The notes under the pieces were generated by a model. The model made no database searches. It saw nothing but the letters and a program-made list of their open reading frames with translations, and was not told the DNA's origin. The position numbers and the translations under genes were made by a program. DNA of 64,000 bases from contig NZ_OBMJ01000002.1 in the NCBI RefSeq assembly GCF_900199205.1, forward strand, positions 310,001-374,000. The letters run 5' to 3'. Numbering within the stretch: position 1 is the first letter of the stretch; each line of letters opens with the position of its first letter. This DNA is from Streptomyces sp. 1331.2. Its GTDB lineage: Bacteria; Actinomycetota; Actinomycetes; Streptomycetales; Streptomycetaceae. Shown here one piece after another: positions 15,268 through 23,474 of this stretch.

Positions 15268-15291
15268 TTGGAAAGCGTGTTGGGGGCAACC
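15268..15291 (+). repeat. att core 3: tRNA-Ser(GGA) anticodon-loop sequence
   Basis: Identical over 24 bases to 3969-3992 and 9292-9315 and in the same orientation. Like core 1 it continues into the truncated murA copy rather than into the tRNA T arm. Confidence 0.75.
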
Positions 15292-15864
15292 CCCGAATCC
15301 GGCGCGTGCTGGAACCACTGGCGGAACCCCTTCGGGGCCATCACCGGACGACGGTGCTGGCCCCGGGGAAATGGGTGCAGCCCTGCGCAGGCAGTGCACC
15401 GGACGCTCGAATCTGCCAGTCCCGAGCGGGTGATGGACCTACCCCCGGGCACCTCCGCGATCCTCAACCCCAGTGTGGAACCCGAGGTCACCCACACCGC
15501 CGCCCTGCTCTCGCAAGCCGGCGTCGGCATCGAGTGGCGCGGCAGGACGGCGCTGAACGTCACCGGCACCGACCGCATCCGGGGCGGGGTGTGGACCGTC
15601 CCACCGGACCGGCTGGAGGCCGCCACCCTCGCGCTGGCCGCCGCCATGACCGGCGGCACCGTCCACCTGGACGGCTTCCCGCCGGCCGCGTTCCCGGACG
15701 GGCTGGTGTCGGTGTTCGCCGACGCCGGAATCCAGCTCGACCCGCTGGACGGCGGAACGGCCGTCAGCACCCCGGCGGGGCCGCGGCCGGTACAGATGGT
15801 CACCGGCCCGCACCCGGGCTTCCCGACCGACGTGCAGCCGCAGCTGACCGCCGACGAGCAGTAG
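15268..15864 (+). pseudogene. Second, shorter murA-like fragment (585-bp repeat, copy B)
   Basis: A near-identical copy of 3969-4553. The murA part starts at about 15430 (DLPPGTSAILNPSVEPEVTHTAAL..) and runs to FPTDVQPQLTA, then reads three foreign codons to a stop at 15864. It lacks both the N-terminal third and the C-terminal 100 residues of MurA and cannot be functional. Substitutions relative to copy A include F to W in RGGVFTV and I to M in AAAIT. It marks the right limit of the island. Confidence 0.85.
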
Positions 15865-16021
15865 TCGACAGCCGGGATAAGAGGTTGTCTCACGCGGCAA
15901 GTTTCGCGGCCTGCTTGCAGGAGGTCAGGGCGGCGGCTCGGCCAGCCCTCAATTCTGCCAGTCGTCGCCGACCGCATACGGATCTTGAGACCCCGAGCAC
16001 CCCATGGCAGGCTCATGTCGC

Positions 16022-16606
16022 ATGATCGACGAATTCGCGAAGGACACCCTGCACGGTCGGCTGCGGCGGGACCGCGAGGCGCTGCTCTGGAAGCTCGACG
16101 GCCTGTCCGAATACGACGCCCGCCGACCTCTGACCGCGACCGGGACCAACCTGCTCGGCTTGGTCAAGCACGTGGCCACAGTCGAGGCCAGGTACTTCGG
16201 CGAGGTCTTCGGCCGCCCTTCGCCGGAACCGCTGTGCCGGTGGCAGGACTCAGACGGCAGTGACCAGTGGGCGGCCGAGGACGAGACCCGCGATCAGATC
16301 GTCGGGTTCTACCGGCGCACCTGGGAACACGCGGACGCGACGATCAATGAGCTTTCCATCGACGCCCCCGGCCTCGTGCCGTGGTGGCCGGAGCCGCATG
16401 CCGACACGAACCTGTTCGCCGTCCTGGTCCACGTCCTCGGCGAGACCCTCCGGCACGCCGGGCACGCCGACATCCTGCGCGAGGGCCTCGACGGCCGGAC
16501 CGGGTTGCGCCCCGAACACGAGAAGCAGATCGACGAGCAAGCCCGTGCAGCGCACTACGCGAAGATCGAGCAGGCCGCCAGGTCTGCGGCACCGATCAAG
16601 GCTTAA
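16022..16606 (+). CDS. DinB/DUF664-family protein
   Basis: 194 residues, cytoplasmic, a four-helix-bundle family that often binds a divalent metal and in actinomycetes includes mycothiol-dependent transferases. Visible pattern: residues about 40-50 LLGLVKHVATVEARYFGEVFG with the first His, TNLFAVLVHVLGETLRHAGHADILRE with the second and third His near the C-terminal third. These three histidines are the DinB metal-site signature. ATG 16022 is chosen because homologues begin close to MIDEFAKDTL; ATG 16004 is an alternative and neither has a strong Shine-Dalgarno. It follows the island border directly. Downstream, 16607-16700 carries a scrap resembling a WYL-domain end (FLHAWCHLRNDERVF). Confidence 0.8.
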   Translation: MIDEFAKDTLHGRLRRDREALLWKLDGLSEYDARRPLTATGTNLLGLVKHVATVEARYFGEVFGRPSPEPLCRWQDSDGSDQWAAEDETRDQIVGFYRRTWEHADATINELSIDAPGLVPWWPEPHADTNLFAVLVHVLGETLRHAGHADILREGLDGRTGLRPEHEKQIDEQARAAHYAKIEQAARSAAPIKA

Positions 16607-16734
16607 GGCGCCCACGGCGTGTCGCCCCCTTCCTCCACGCCTGGTGCCACCTGCGCAACGACGAGCGGGTGTTCACCATCCTCCCGCATCCACGGGGTGA
16701 TGCCCTCATAGCCCGCGACGCAAGCAGTGAGTGC

Positions 16735-17841
16735 TCAGCAGGCTGCGGGAACCAGGTGGTCGAGGCCCTGTGCGCTGCCCGTCGCGGCCTCGGTCGAGCG
16801 CGGCAGCATGACGCGCTCGTAGGCGCGGACGGCGTCGCCGACGCCGGATTCGGTGACGAGGGCGTGGGCGAGGTCGGCGCCGTCGAGCATGGCGAGGTTG
16901 GCGCCCAGCCCGACCGGCGGCATCAGGTGCGCGGCATCGCCGAGCAGCGTCACGCCGGGCACGTGCGCCCAGGTGTGCGGGGCGGGCAGCACGTGCAGGG
17001 GCCGGTTGACGAAGCCGTGGTCGCTGTCGCGCAGGATCCGCAGCAGGCCCTCGTCCCAGCCGTCGAACATCTCCAACAGGTGCTCCTGCACGGCCCCTTG
17101 GTCGTCGAGGTCGAGTCCGGCGGCCGCGTGCCAGTCCTGCGGCTCGCGCAGCGCGAGGTAGCCGCGGATGTGGCCGTTGCTGTTGCGCTGGGCGACCATG
17201 GTCCGGCCGACGCCCTTCGCCAGCAGCGATCCGTTGCCGACCAGCCGGGCGAGTTCGGGGTGGCGGGTATCGCACTGGTCGAAGCCGGTTTCGACGAAGG
17301 TGACACCGGTGTAGTGGGGTACGGCGGGCGACAGGGCCGGGCGGACCCGTGACCAGGCACCGTCGGCACCGACCACCAGGTCGAACTCCTCGGCCGTACC
17401 GTCACCCAGGACCAGCCGGCAGGTGCCGCCCGCCAGCGGGGTGACCCCGGTGACGGCACGGTCCCACCGCACCGTGCCCGGGGTGAGCGAGTCCAGCAGC
17501 AGGCCGCGCAGTTGGCCGCGGTCGATCTCCGGGCGGCCCCCGCCAGCGGTCGGCCCTCGCTGCGTGAGGAGGGCACCGGTGGCAGGGTCGAGCACCCGCC
17601 ACTCGTCGCCCTCGGGGCGGGCGAGGGCATGGAACCGGTCGAGCAGTCCCGCCGACCGCAAGGCGGCCTGGCCGGTGTCGGCGTGCATGTCGAGGGAGCC
17701 GCCCTGCGGGCGGGCGTCGGCGTCGGCTTCGCGTTCGAACACCGTGACGGCGCGGCCGTGTTGCTGCAGGACCCGGGCGCAGGTCAAGCCGCCGAGGCCG
17801 GCGCCGACGATCGCGATGCGAGGGTCGCGGGCAGAGGGCAT
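16735..17841 (-). CDS. FAD-dependent monooxygenase, TetX-like (group A flavoprotein)
   Basis: 368 residues. The N-terminal Rossmann motif IVGAGLGGLTCARVL with a GRAVTVFERE strand end binds FAD; a central VVGADGAWSRVRPAL and the C-terminal GDAAHLMPPVGLGANLAMLDGADLA complete the p-hydroxybenzoate-hydroxylase-like signature. The MPPVGLGANLAMLDG wording is closest to tetracycline-degrading TetX-type enzymes, so an aromatic or polyketide substrate is likely, though resistance is not proven. ATG 17841 follows GGAAGG by eight bases. It is divergent from a TetR regulator with a 19-bp palindrome between the starts, which fits a substrate-inducible detoxification unit. Confidence 0.85.
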   Translation of the reverse strand: MPSARDPRIAIVGAGLGGLTCARVLQQHGRAVTVFEREADADARPQGGSLDMHADTGQAALRSAGLLDRFHALARPEGDEWRVLDPATGALLTQRGPTAGGGRPEIDRGQLRGLLLDSLTPGTVRWDRAVTGVTPLAGGTCRLVLGDGTAEEFDLVVGADGAWSRVRPALSPAVPHYTGVTFVETGFDQCDTRHPELARLVGNGSLLAKGVGRTMVAQRNSNGHIRGYLALREPQDWHAAAGLDLDDQGAVQEHLLEMFDGWDEGLLRILRDSDHGFVNRPLHVLPAPHTWAHVPGVTLLGDAAHLMPPVGLGANLAMLDGADLAHALVTESGVGDAVRAYERVMLPRSTEAATGSAQGLDHLVPAAC

Positions 17842-17912
17842 GGGTGTGTCCTTCCGAGGGTGGGTGGGTCGCCGGGCGGCCCGGCATCTCCAAGAAAGCA
17901 CACTCGCTAAAT

Positions 17913-17931
17913 AAGTGCAATGACTACACTT
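17913..17931. promoter_or_regulatory. Candidate TetR operator
   Basis: AAGTGCAATGACTACACTT is a near-palindrome with perfect 5-bp ends (AAGTG/CACTT) plus matching inner positions. It lies between the divergent monooxygenase and TetR starts, 35 bases before the latter. Confidence 0.6.
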
Positions 17932-17965
17932 TCGGAGTGGATGCACGTCGGGCTATGGTGGTCGA

Positions 17966-18559
17966 GTGACCGAAGCGATGGGGCGCCGCGAGCGCAAGAA
18001 GGCCCAGACCCGCCAATCCCTGGCCGACGCCGCACTCGAACTCTTCCTCGAACGCGGCTACGACCAGGTCGGCGTCAAGGACGTCGCCGACGCCGCAGAC
18101 GTCTCGGTGACCACCCTGTTCAAGCACTTCACCAGCAAGGAGGCACTGGTCTTCGACCAGGACGACGACCTGGAAGCGGCCCTCGTCGCGGCCGTGCGCG
18201 AGCGGCCCCCGGGCCGGTCGATCCCGCAGGCCCTGCGCGAGCACCTGCTGCTGCACCAGACCCGGTTCGCCGTCCACGCCGCCGACCCGCGGTTCGCCGA
18301 CTTCACCCGCCTGGTACAGGACACCCCCGCGCTGCGCGACTACTCCCAACGGATGTGGACCCGCCACGAAACGGCCCTGGCGCAGGCCATCGCGCAGGCC
18401 GTGGGCGCACCCGAGGACGACGTCAGCTGCGCCGCCCTGGCCCGGTTCGCCCTGGCGGCCCGCAGCCTGATCCTGCAGCACCCCGAACCGCGCCGGGCTG
18501 CCGACGAGGCATTCGCCCTGCTCGAACAAGGCTGGGCAGCCTCCCATCCGGGTAACTGA
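17966..18559 (+). CDS. TetR-family repressor of the TetX-like gene
   Basis: 197 residues. The N-terminal HTH is clear (ALELFLERGYDQVGVKDVADAADVSVTTLFKHFTSKEALVF, residues about 20-60), followed by an all-helical ligand domain with the MftR-like RPPGRSIPQALREHLL and a conserved C-terminal arrangement. GTG 17966 is taken as start; ATG 17978 is possible. The divergent position and the 19-bp palindrome imply that it represses both itself and the monooxygenase. Confidence 0.85.
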   Translation: MTEAMGRRERKKAQTRQSLADAALELFLERGYDQVGVKDVADAADVSVTTLFKHFTSKEALVFDQDDDLEAALVAAVRERPPGRSIPQALREHLLLHQTRFAVHAADPRFADFTRLVQDTPALRDYSQRMWTRHETALAQAIAQAVGAPEDDVSCAALARFALAARSLILQHPEPRRAADEAFALLEQGWAASHPGN

Positions 18560-18690
18560 CCCGGTCAACGACGAGTCTCGACACGCGCGCATGCGGTGCC
18601 AAAGGGCACGGAGACCGATCCTTGACGGCCGGCGCCACCTCTCTACCTATCGTTGGTCGAGAGGCAGCCGAGGCGGACGTGGAGGCGGCG

Positions 18691-19385
18691 ATGAGGATCG
18701 TGTTCGTGCACGGGGCGTGTGTGCGGGACGGGTCGTGGTGGTGGCACCGCACTGCGGAGTCACTGCGGGAGCGAGGGGTGCTGAGCGTGGCGCCGGCGCT
18801 GCCGAGCTGCGGCGAGGCGGGCCGTCCCGGGGGCCGCGACGGTCCGGGGCTCTCCGAGGACGTCGCGGCAGTGCGGCAGGCGCTGCTCGACAGCGATGAA
18901 CCCACTGTCGTGGTCGCCCACAGCTACGGCGGCGTCGTCACCGCGGAAGCCGCCGCGGGTGTCGGGTCGGTCCGCCACCTGGTGATGATCTCCAGCTACC
19001 TGCCCGAGGTCGGGCAGAGTCTGTCCGACTTCGGCGGCAGCAGCCCCGCCCCGTTCCTCGACATCGACTCCGACGCCGGAACCTTCGGGGTCCGCCCCGA
19101 GCTACTCGTGGACGTCTTCCTGCAGGACTGCGCCCCGAGATCCAGACGCAGGCGGCACACCACCTCGCCCGGCAGAGCGTGCGGGTGACCGGGCAGCCGG
19201 TCGGGGCGGCCGCATGGCAGCAGGTGCCCTCGACCTACCTCGTCTGTGCCCGGGACCGCGGCACCCCGCCACGCCTGCAGCGGGACTTCGCCCGCCGAGC
19301 CGGCAGCATGGTCGAACTCGACTCCGGCCACCACCCGTTCCTGTCCCAGCCGGACACGGTCCGGGACCTGCTGTTGAGCCTTTGA
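18691..19385 (+). pseudogene. Alpha/beta hydrolase gene with a frameshift
   Basis: Start ATG 18691 with GGAGG five bases upstream. The first frame gives IVFVHGACVRDGSWWW, the nucleophile elbow VVAHSYGGVV and YLPEVGQSLSDFGG, typical of small salicylate-binding-protein-like or haloperoxidase-like hydrolases. After LQDC (about 19131) the homologous reading continues one base out of phase: EIQTQAAHHLARQS.., then the acid residue in LVCARDRGTP and the catalytic His in DSGHHPFLSQP, to a stop at 19385. One base is missing near 19131-19136. Either the gene is dead or the base was lost in sequencing; all three triad residues are otherwise conserved. Confidence 0.75.
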
Positions 19386-19420
19386 CGGCAGCGACAAGGC
19401 CGGGCGGCGGGACCGGGAGG

Positions 19421-20119
19421 TCAGGTGGCGGGGAGGCGGTTCGCCAGCTCTCGGAAGCGGGCGGAGGGTCGCATCATGCCGTTGTCGCCGACGTTCAGGT
19501 TCTCCAGCCAGCCGTCCCGGTACCAGAAGATCGACGAGGTCAGCGGGGCCGGATCGTTGGCCTGGAGCTGCTTCGACAGGTCGATCATGAAGCGGATCGC
19601 GTTCAGCGACGAGCTGCTGCGGATCGGCGCCGCGCAGAACGCGTTGCTCGTCGGCAGGGTGACCAGGGCGCCGTGGGGGAGTTCGACCCCGCCCAGGGCG
19701 TTCTCCAGCCGCAGGGCCTGGGCCGCGCCGGGCCACACCCCCGTCCCGTTGACGGCGTAGAGGACGTCGCCGTTCGTCGCATTGAAGGACTGCCGGTTGA
19801 GTTGCTCGGTGGCCAGGTTGGCGAAGGCCCGCTCCCAGAGCTCGGCCCGGCTGACGCTCCACTGGTCGGCGGCGTGCTCGGCTATCGACAGGGCCTCGGT
19901 CGTCCCGCCCCGCTTCCCGCCGTTGACGCACAGGACGACCGACAGCTCGTCGTCGATCTGCCGGGCCATCGGGTCGGGGCCCAGCCCGCGGGTCGGGGTG
20001 ACCAGGAGCCGCAGCCGGTCCCGGACCTCGAAGACCGAGATCCCGGCCAGCGCCTTGCACGGGCCGTGCTCGTCGCACAGCGGCTTCGGTAGGTTCTTGC
20101 GACTGCCGAACAGCGGCAT
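19421..20119 (-). CDS. Hypothetical cytoplasmic protein, 232 residues
   Basis: No family recognised. The protein begins MPLFGSRKNLPKPLCDEHGPCKALAG, lacks signal or membrane segments, and has mixed alpha/beta composition with conserved-looking blocks WERAFANLATEQLNRQ, ALVTLPTSNAFCAAPIRSS and SSIFWYRDGWLENLNV. ATG 20119 is chosen because a GGGAG lies nine bases upstream and the longer frame is low complexity. It is convergent with the damaged hydrolase gene and divergent from the pseudokinase gene. Confidence 0.6.
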   Translation of the reverse strand: MPLFGSRKNLPKPLCDEHGPCKALAGISVFEVRDRLRLLVTPTRGLGPDPMARQIDDELSVVLCVNGGKRGGTTEALSIAEHAADQWSVSRAELWERAFANLATEQLNRQSFNATNGDVLYAVNGTGVWPGAAQALRLENALGGVELPHGALVTLPTSNAFCAAPIRSSSSLNAIRFMIDLSKQLQANDPAPLTSSIFWYRDGWLENLNVGDNGMMRPSARFRELANRLPAT

Positions 20120-20340
20120 GGGCGGTTCTCCCGGGGGTCGATGCGGTGGGGCGGACCAAGGCCACAGCATCCCACCGGAGTTCGCCGGCCGTCTCACGGA
20201 TCATCCGATTCTCAGACACACGCAGCCGGTCCACCACCCCGCGGGGCCGCCCGGCTGCGGGACCACCCGGCTGCGGCACACTGATCACCACGGCCCCGCC
20301 CGGATCCCCCGGCGGCAGAGGCCGACGGGCTGGGGGCGGC

Positions 20341-21126
20341 ATGGAGAGCGGCATGGAGATCGGCAGGGTGGTCGGCGGGCGGTACCGGATCGAGGCCGGC
20401 GGGGTGGGGGAGGTCCGGTTCGCGCGGGACACCGGGTCGGGGCAGCCGGTGGTGGTGAAGGTGCCGGCCGAGGCGCCGGGGCCGGCCGTCCGGCTGCGGC
20501 ACCCGGGGATCGTCACGGTGCTGGAGGCGGGCGAGCACGAGGGCAAGCCGTTCCTCGCCATGGAGCGGCTCGACGGGTACACGCTGGAGGACCACCTGCT
20601 GGACGGCTGGTACCGGGCGGCCGAGGTCGCCGACTTCGGGGCCCAGGTCGCGGAGGCCCTGGCGGTCGCGCACCGGGCCGGGACGGCGCACGGCGGGATC
20701 GAGCCCGCCCGGCTGCTGCTCACCCCGACCGGAGTCGTGAAGATCCTCGGCTTCGGTACGCTCCCCCCGGCGCCGAGCTCCGACCTGTCCGCGCTCGGTA
20801 CCACGATGCGCGCGCTGCTCGGACACCCGGTGCTGCCCGGCTCGCTGGGCGAACTCGGCGTGATAGTAGCGGAGTTGCTCGACTCACCGGCCGAGCAGGA
20901 CCCACACCTGACCGGGCAGTTCGCCGCCCGGCTGCGCCGGCTCGCGCAGGACCTGGAGGAGCTGGAGGACCGGGAGCCGGCGCGGCAGCCCCGGGGCCCG
21001 GTCGGGGCACAGTCGTTCTGGGTCTACCAGCGCCCGGAGCGGCTGCCGGCGGGGCGGGTCCTGGTCGCGGTGATCTGCGCCGCGCTGGTCGCGGTGACGG
21101 CGTTCGCGATCGCGGTGACCGCCTGA
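20341..21126 (+). CDS. Membrane-anchored pseudokinase (Ser/Thr kinase fold, catalytic residues missing)
   Basis: 261 residues. It shows the kinase N-lobe pattern (GRYRIEAGGVGEVRFARD.., VVVKVP with the ATP Lys, RLRHPGIVTVLEAGEHEGKPFLAMERLDG) and the start of the C-lobe. The catalytic HRD loop is replaced by AHGGIEPARLLL and DFG by LGFGT, so phosphoryl transfer is unlikely. The C-lobe is short. A single TM helix ends the protein (VLVAVICAALVAVTAFAIAV), with only a few residues after it. It resembles Hanks-type kinases of actinomycetes that lost activity and may act as a scaffold. The start at 20341 follows GGGGGCGG. Confidence 0.75.
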   Translation: MESGMEIGRVVGGRYRIEAGGVGEVRFARDTGSGQPVVVKVPAEAPGPAVRLRHPGIVTVLEAGEHEGKPFLAMERLDGYTLEDHLLDGWYRAAEVADFGAQVAEALAVAHRAGTAHGGIEPARLLLTPTGVVKILGFGTLPPAPSSDLSALGTTMRALLGHPVLPGSLGELGVIVAELLDSPAEQDPHLTGQFAARLRRLAQDLEELEDREPARQPRGPVGAQSFWVYQRPERLPAGRVLVAVICAALVAVTAFAIAVTA

Positions 21127-21290
21127 CGACGTGACGGGCGGAGCGCGTCGGCGATCGCGTCGGCGCTCGCGTCGAATCCGGGCGGCGTACCGGCCACGTC
21201 CTCGGACCCTAGGGTCGGCCGGCGCCGCACTGTCCGTCGGAAGTACGGGCGGACCCGGGTACGGCCGGTGCCCTGGCTCGTTGAGCGGGT

Positions 21291-21779
21291 GTGGCTGACG
21301 AAACGGACAACGGCGGGGCGCGGGCACCGATGGTGTGGGCGCTGGCGGTGCACCAGGTGGATCAGGGGCGCTCGTTCGCGGAACTGATCGTGGAAGTCGG
21401 GTCGGACCTCTACCCGGACCTGATGGAGGCCGCGCTCGACAGCGGATTCACGCTCGCAGCGGGTGAGCCCCCGGACACGAGCGGAGCCGTCGAGGTGGGC
21501 GAGGGCCGGGTGAAGCGCCTGGCGCTGGTCGGCGGGCGCCAGACGTGGGAGCCGGACACGCGCGTCGAGGCGTCGCCCGGCTGGCTGGCGGCAGCCGAGG
21601 GCCGGGGCACCGCGGTGCTGATCCTCGTGCCGCCCGACACCTGGCCGCCCGGCCTGCTCGAACTGGAGCCCGAGGAACGTCTGGACGTCTTCACCCGGAG
21701 GTTCGAACGGGAGCTCAGGGCGGGCCGCGTCCTGCACGGCACCGTGTCGGTGCAACGGCGTGGCCCTCTGCAACGTTGA
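21291..21779 (+). CDS. Hypothetical small acidic protein
   Basis: 162 residues, acidic, no signal peptide. Blocks such as GRSFAELIVEVGSDLYPDLMEAALDSGF and PPDTWPPGLLELEPEERLDVFTRRFERELRAG suggest a compact alpha/beta domain. The family is not recognised. GTG 21291 is the first start of the frame; its ribosome site is poor, so a later start is possible. A strong hairpin follows 55 bases after the stop. Confidence 0.5.
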   Translation: MADETDNGGARAPMVWALAVHQVDQGRSFAELIVEVGSDLYPDLMEAALDSGFTLAAGEPPDTSGAVEVGEGRVKRLALVGGRQTWEPDTRVEASPGWLAAAEGRGTAVLILVPPDTWPPGLLELEPEERLDVFTRRFERELRAGRVLHGTVSVQRRGPLQR

Positions 21780-21834
21780 GGCTCCGGGCGCGTTCGGCTC
21801 GCGTGGCAGGGCGGACGGAGCTGCCGCAAAGCGG

Positions 21835-21870
21835 GCGGGGTCCGGCACCCGTGGGGGTGCCGGACCCCGC
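21835..21870. terminator. Hairpin terminator between convergent genes
   Basis: A perfect 15-bp stem (21835-21849 with 21856-21870) with a 6-base loop lies between the small acidic gene and the convergent rbs operon end. Confidence 0.8.
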
Positions 21871-22012
21871 CCGACAGTGGAGCGCCAGGCCCGGGTTGCA
21901 CGGACTCTCCCTACTGAAAGTAGGACGTGCTCTGGTAGCACCGCTGACGCCTGGCGAGGAATCATCTCCCTCGCAACGAGAGGGATATTAGCAGGTCAGC
22001 AGCCCATCGTCG

Positions 22013-22036
22013 AAAGTTCGAAAGTTCGAAAGTTCG
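22013..22036. repeat. Three tandem copies of AAAGTTCG
   Basis: AAAGTTCG is repeated at 22013-22020, 22021-22028 and 22029-22036, directly behind the rbsD stop on the minus strand. The 8-bp unit contains TTCGAA palindromes, so each repeat junction can pair with the next. Confidence 0.8.
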
Positions 22037-22044
22037 AAGGCCGA

Positions 22045-22434
22045 TCAGAAGAACACCCCGCACCGCAGCAGCACGTTCGCGTACGGCCGGGCTTCCCCGG
22101 TCCGCACCACCAGGCGCGCCCCCGCACTCAGCTCCTTCAGCGTTTCGTGCGGCACGTAGGCCAGTTCGGCGAAGGAGCCGGTCAGCAGCTCGTCTGTGGC
22201 GGGGTTCGCCTCCCGTACCTCCTGCGCCGCGAGTGCGCCCTCGATCACCAACTCGTCGAGGAGCCCGGCCAGTACGTCCTCGAACGACGGGATCCCCGCC
22301 CGGAAGGCGAGGTCGACCACCCGGGGCCCGTCCGGAACCGGCATCCCTGCGTCGCACACGAGCACCTGGTCGCCGTGCCCCAACGCGGCGACGGCTCCGG
22401 CGAGATGGCGATTCAGAATCCCGCCCTTCTTCAC
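22045..22434 (-). CDS. rbsD: D-ribose pyranase
   Basis: 129 residues, the standard RbsD length. It interconverts pyranose and furanose forms of D-ribose after uptake, as a cytoplasmic ring-shaped oligomer. Conserved features: the start KKGGILNRHLAGAVAALGHGD with the catalytic His, VCDAGMPVP, VVDLAFRAGIPSF and the C-terminal VRTGEARPYANVLLRCGV. GTG 22434 overlaps the rbsK stop in GTGA, so the two are translationally coupled. It is the last gene of the rbs operon. Confidence 0.95.
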   Translation of the reverse strand: MKKGGILNRHLAGAVAALGHGDQVLVCDAGMPVPDGPRVVDLAFRAGIPSFEDVLAGLLDELVIEGALAAQEVREANPATDELLTGSFAELAYVPHETLKELSAGARLVVRTGEARPYANVLLRCGVFF

Positions 22435-23377
22435 AGCGACTCGACCTCTTCGTCGGTGGGGAACGACTCCTGGGCCCCCCGCCGCGTCACGGCGACGGCG
22501 CCCACCCGGGCGGCGTACCCGGCGGCCTCCGCGAGCGAGGCCCCCGCGCCCAGCTTCCAGGCCAGGGCAGCCGTGAAGGAGTCGCCGGCACCCGTCGTGT
22601 CGACGGCGTCGACCTTCACCGACGCGACCCGTACGACCTCCTCCCCGGCGGACGCGACCAACGCGCCCTCCGAGCCGAGCGTCACCACGACCGATCGGGG
22701 CCCGCTCGCAAGCAACTCCCGCACCCATGCGGCGGGATCGTCGGCGGCGCGGGAGTCGCCGGCCGGGCGGGAGTCGTCGACGGCCTCGCCGCCCAGGATC
22801 ACCCGGGCCTCGTGCTCGTTGACGATCAGCGGGTCGCAGGCCGCCAGCACCTCGGCCGGCAGCGCCTGCGGCGGAGAGGGGTTCAACACGAACCTCGTGC
22901 CGGACGGCAGTTGCCGCACGACCTCCACGACCGACTCCAACGGGATCTCCAACTGCGTCGAGACCACCCGAGAGGCGCGGAACAGCGGCCCGGCGGCCCG
23001 GACGTCCTCCGGCGTGAGCCGCCCGTTCGCACCGGGCGACACCACGATGCTGTTGTCCCCGAGGGGTCGACGGTGATCAGTGCGACGCCGGTCGGGGCCC
23101 CGCCCACCAGGACGCCCTCCGTGTGGACCCCCGCGCTGCGCTGCGACTCCAGCAGCAGCCGCCCGTTCGCATCGTCCCCGACCCGCGCGAGCAGCGCCGT
23201 GCGCGCCCCGAGCCGCGCGGCGGCGACCGCCTGGTTGGCCCCCTTGCCGCCGGGATGGACGGCGAGGTCCGACCCGAGCACCGTCTCCCCGGCCCCGGGC
23301 CTGCGCTCGACACCGATCACGAGATCGACGTTGGCCGACCCCACGACCAGCACGTCGTAGTCGTACGTGAAACCCAT
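22431..23377 (-). pseudogene. rbsK: Ribokinase gene with a one-base frameshift
   Basis: A PfkB-family kinase that phosphorylates ribose at O5. The N-terminal frame gives YDVLVVGSANVDLVIGV, HPGGKGANQAVAAARLGA and ALITVDPSG, then runs out of phase. The second frame resumes with SIVVSPGANGRLTPEDV.., NEHEARVILGG, VTLGSEGALV and the anion-hole motif VDTTGAGDSFTAALAW. One G is missing in the run complementary to 23057-23060; adding it restores DPSGDNSIVVSPG. Either the operon lost its kinase or this is a homopolymer sequencing error. ATG 23377 follows GGGGAG closely. A spacer of about 100 bases separates it from the upstream transporter gene. Confidence 0.85.
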
Positions 23378-23474
23378 GAAACTCCCCAATCAGGAAATCC
23401 GAAAAGCAGGAAATCCGAAACGAGGCGGCCGGAGCCCCGTTTCCGCGGGCACCCCGGCCACCCCTCTCCCCGTC

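Noticed and set aside
3969..15852. A hidden integrase or excisionase gene in the island
   Set aside because: I looked for tyrosine-recombinase R..HxxR..Y and serine-recombinase motifs in all frames shown and saw none; only the IS1380 transposase is present.
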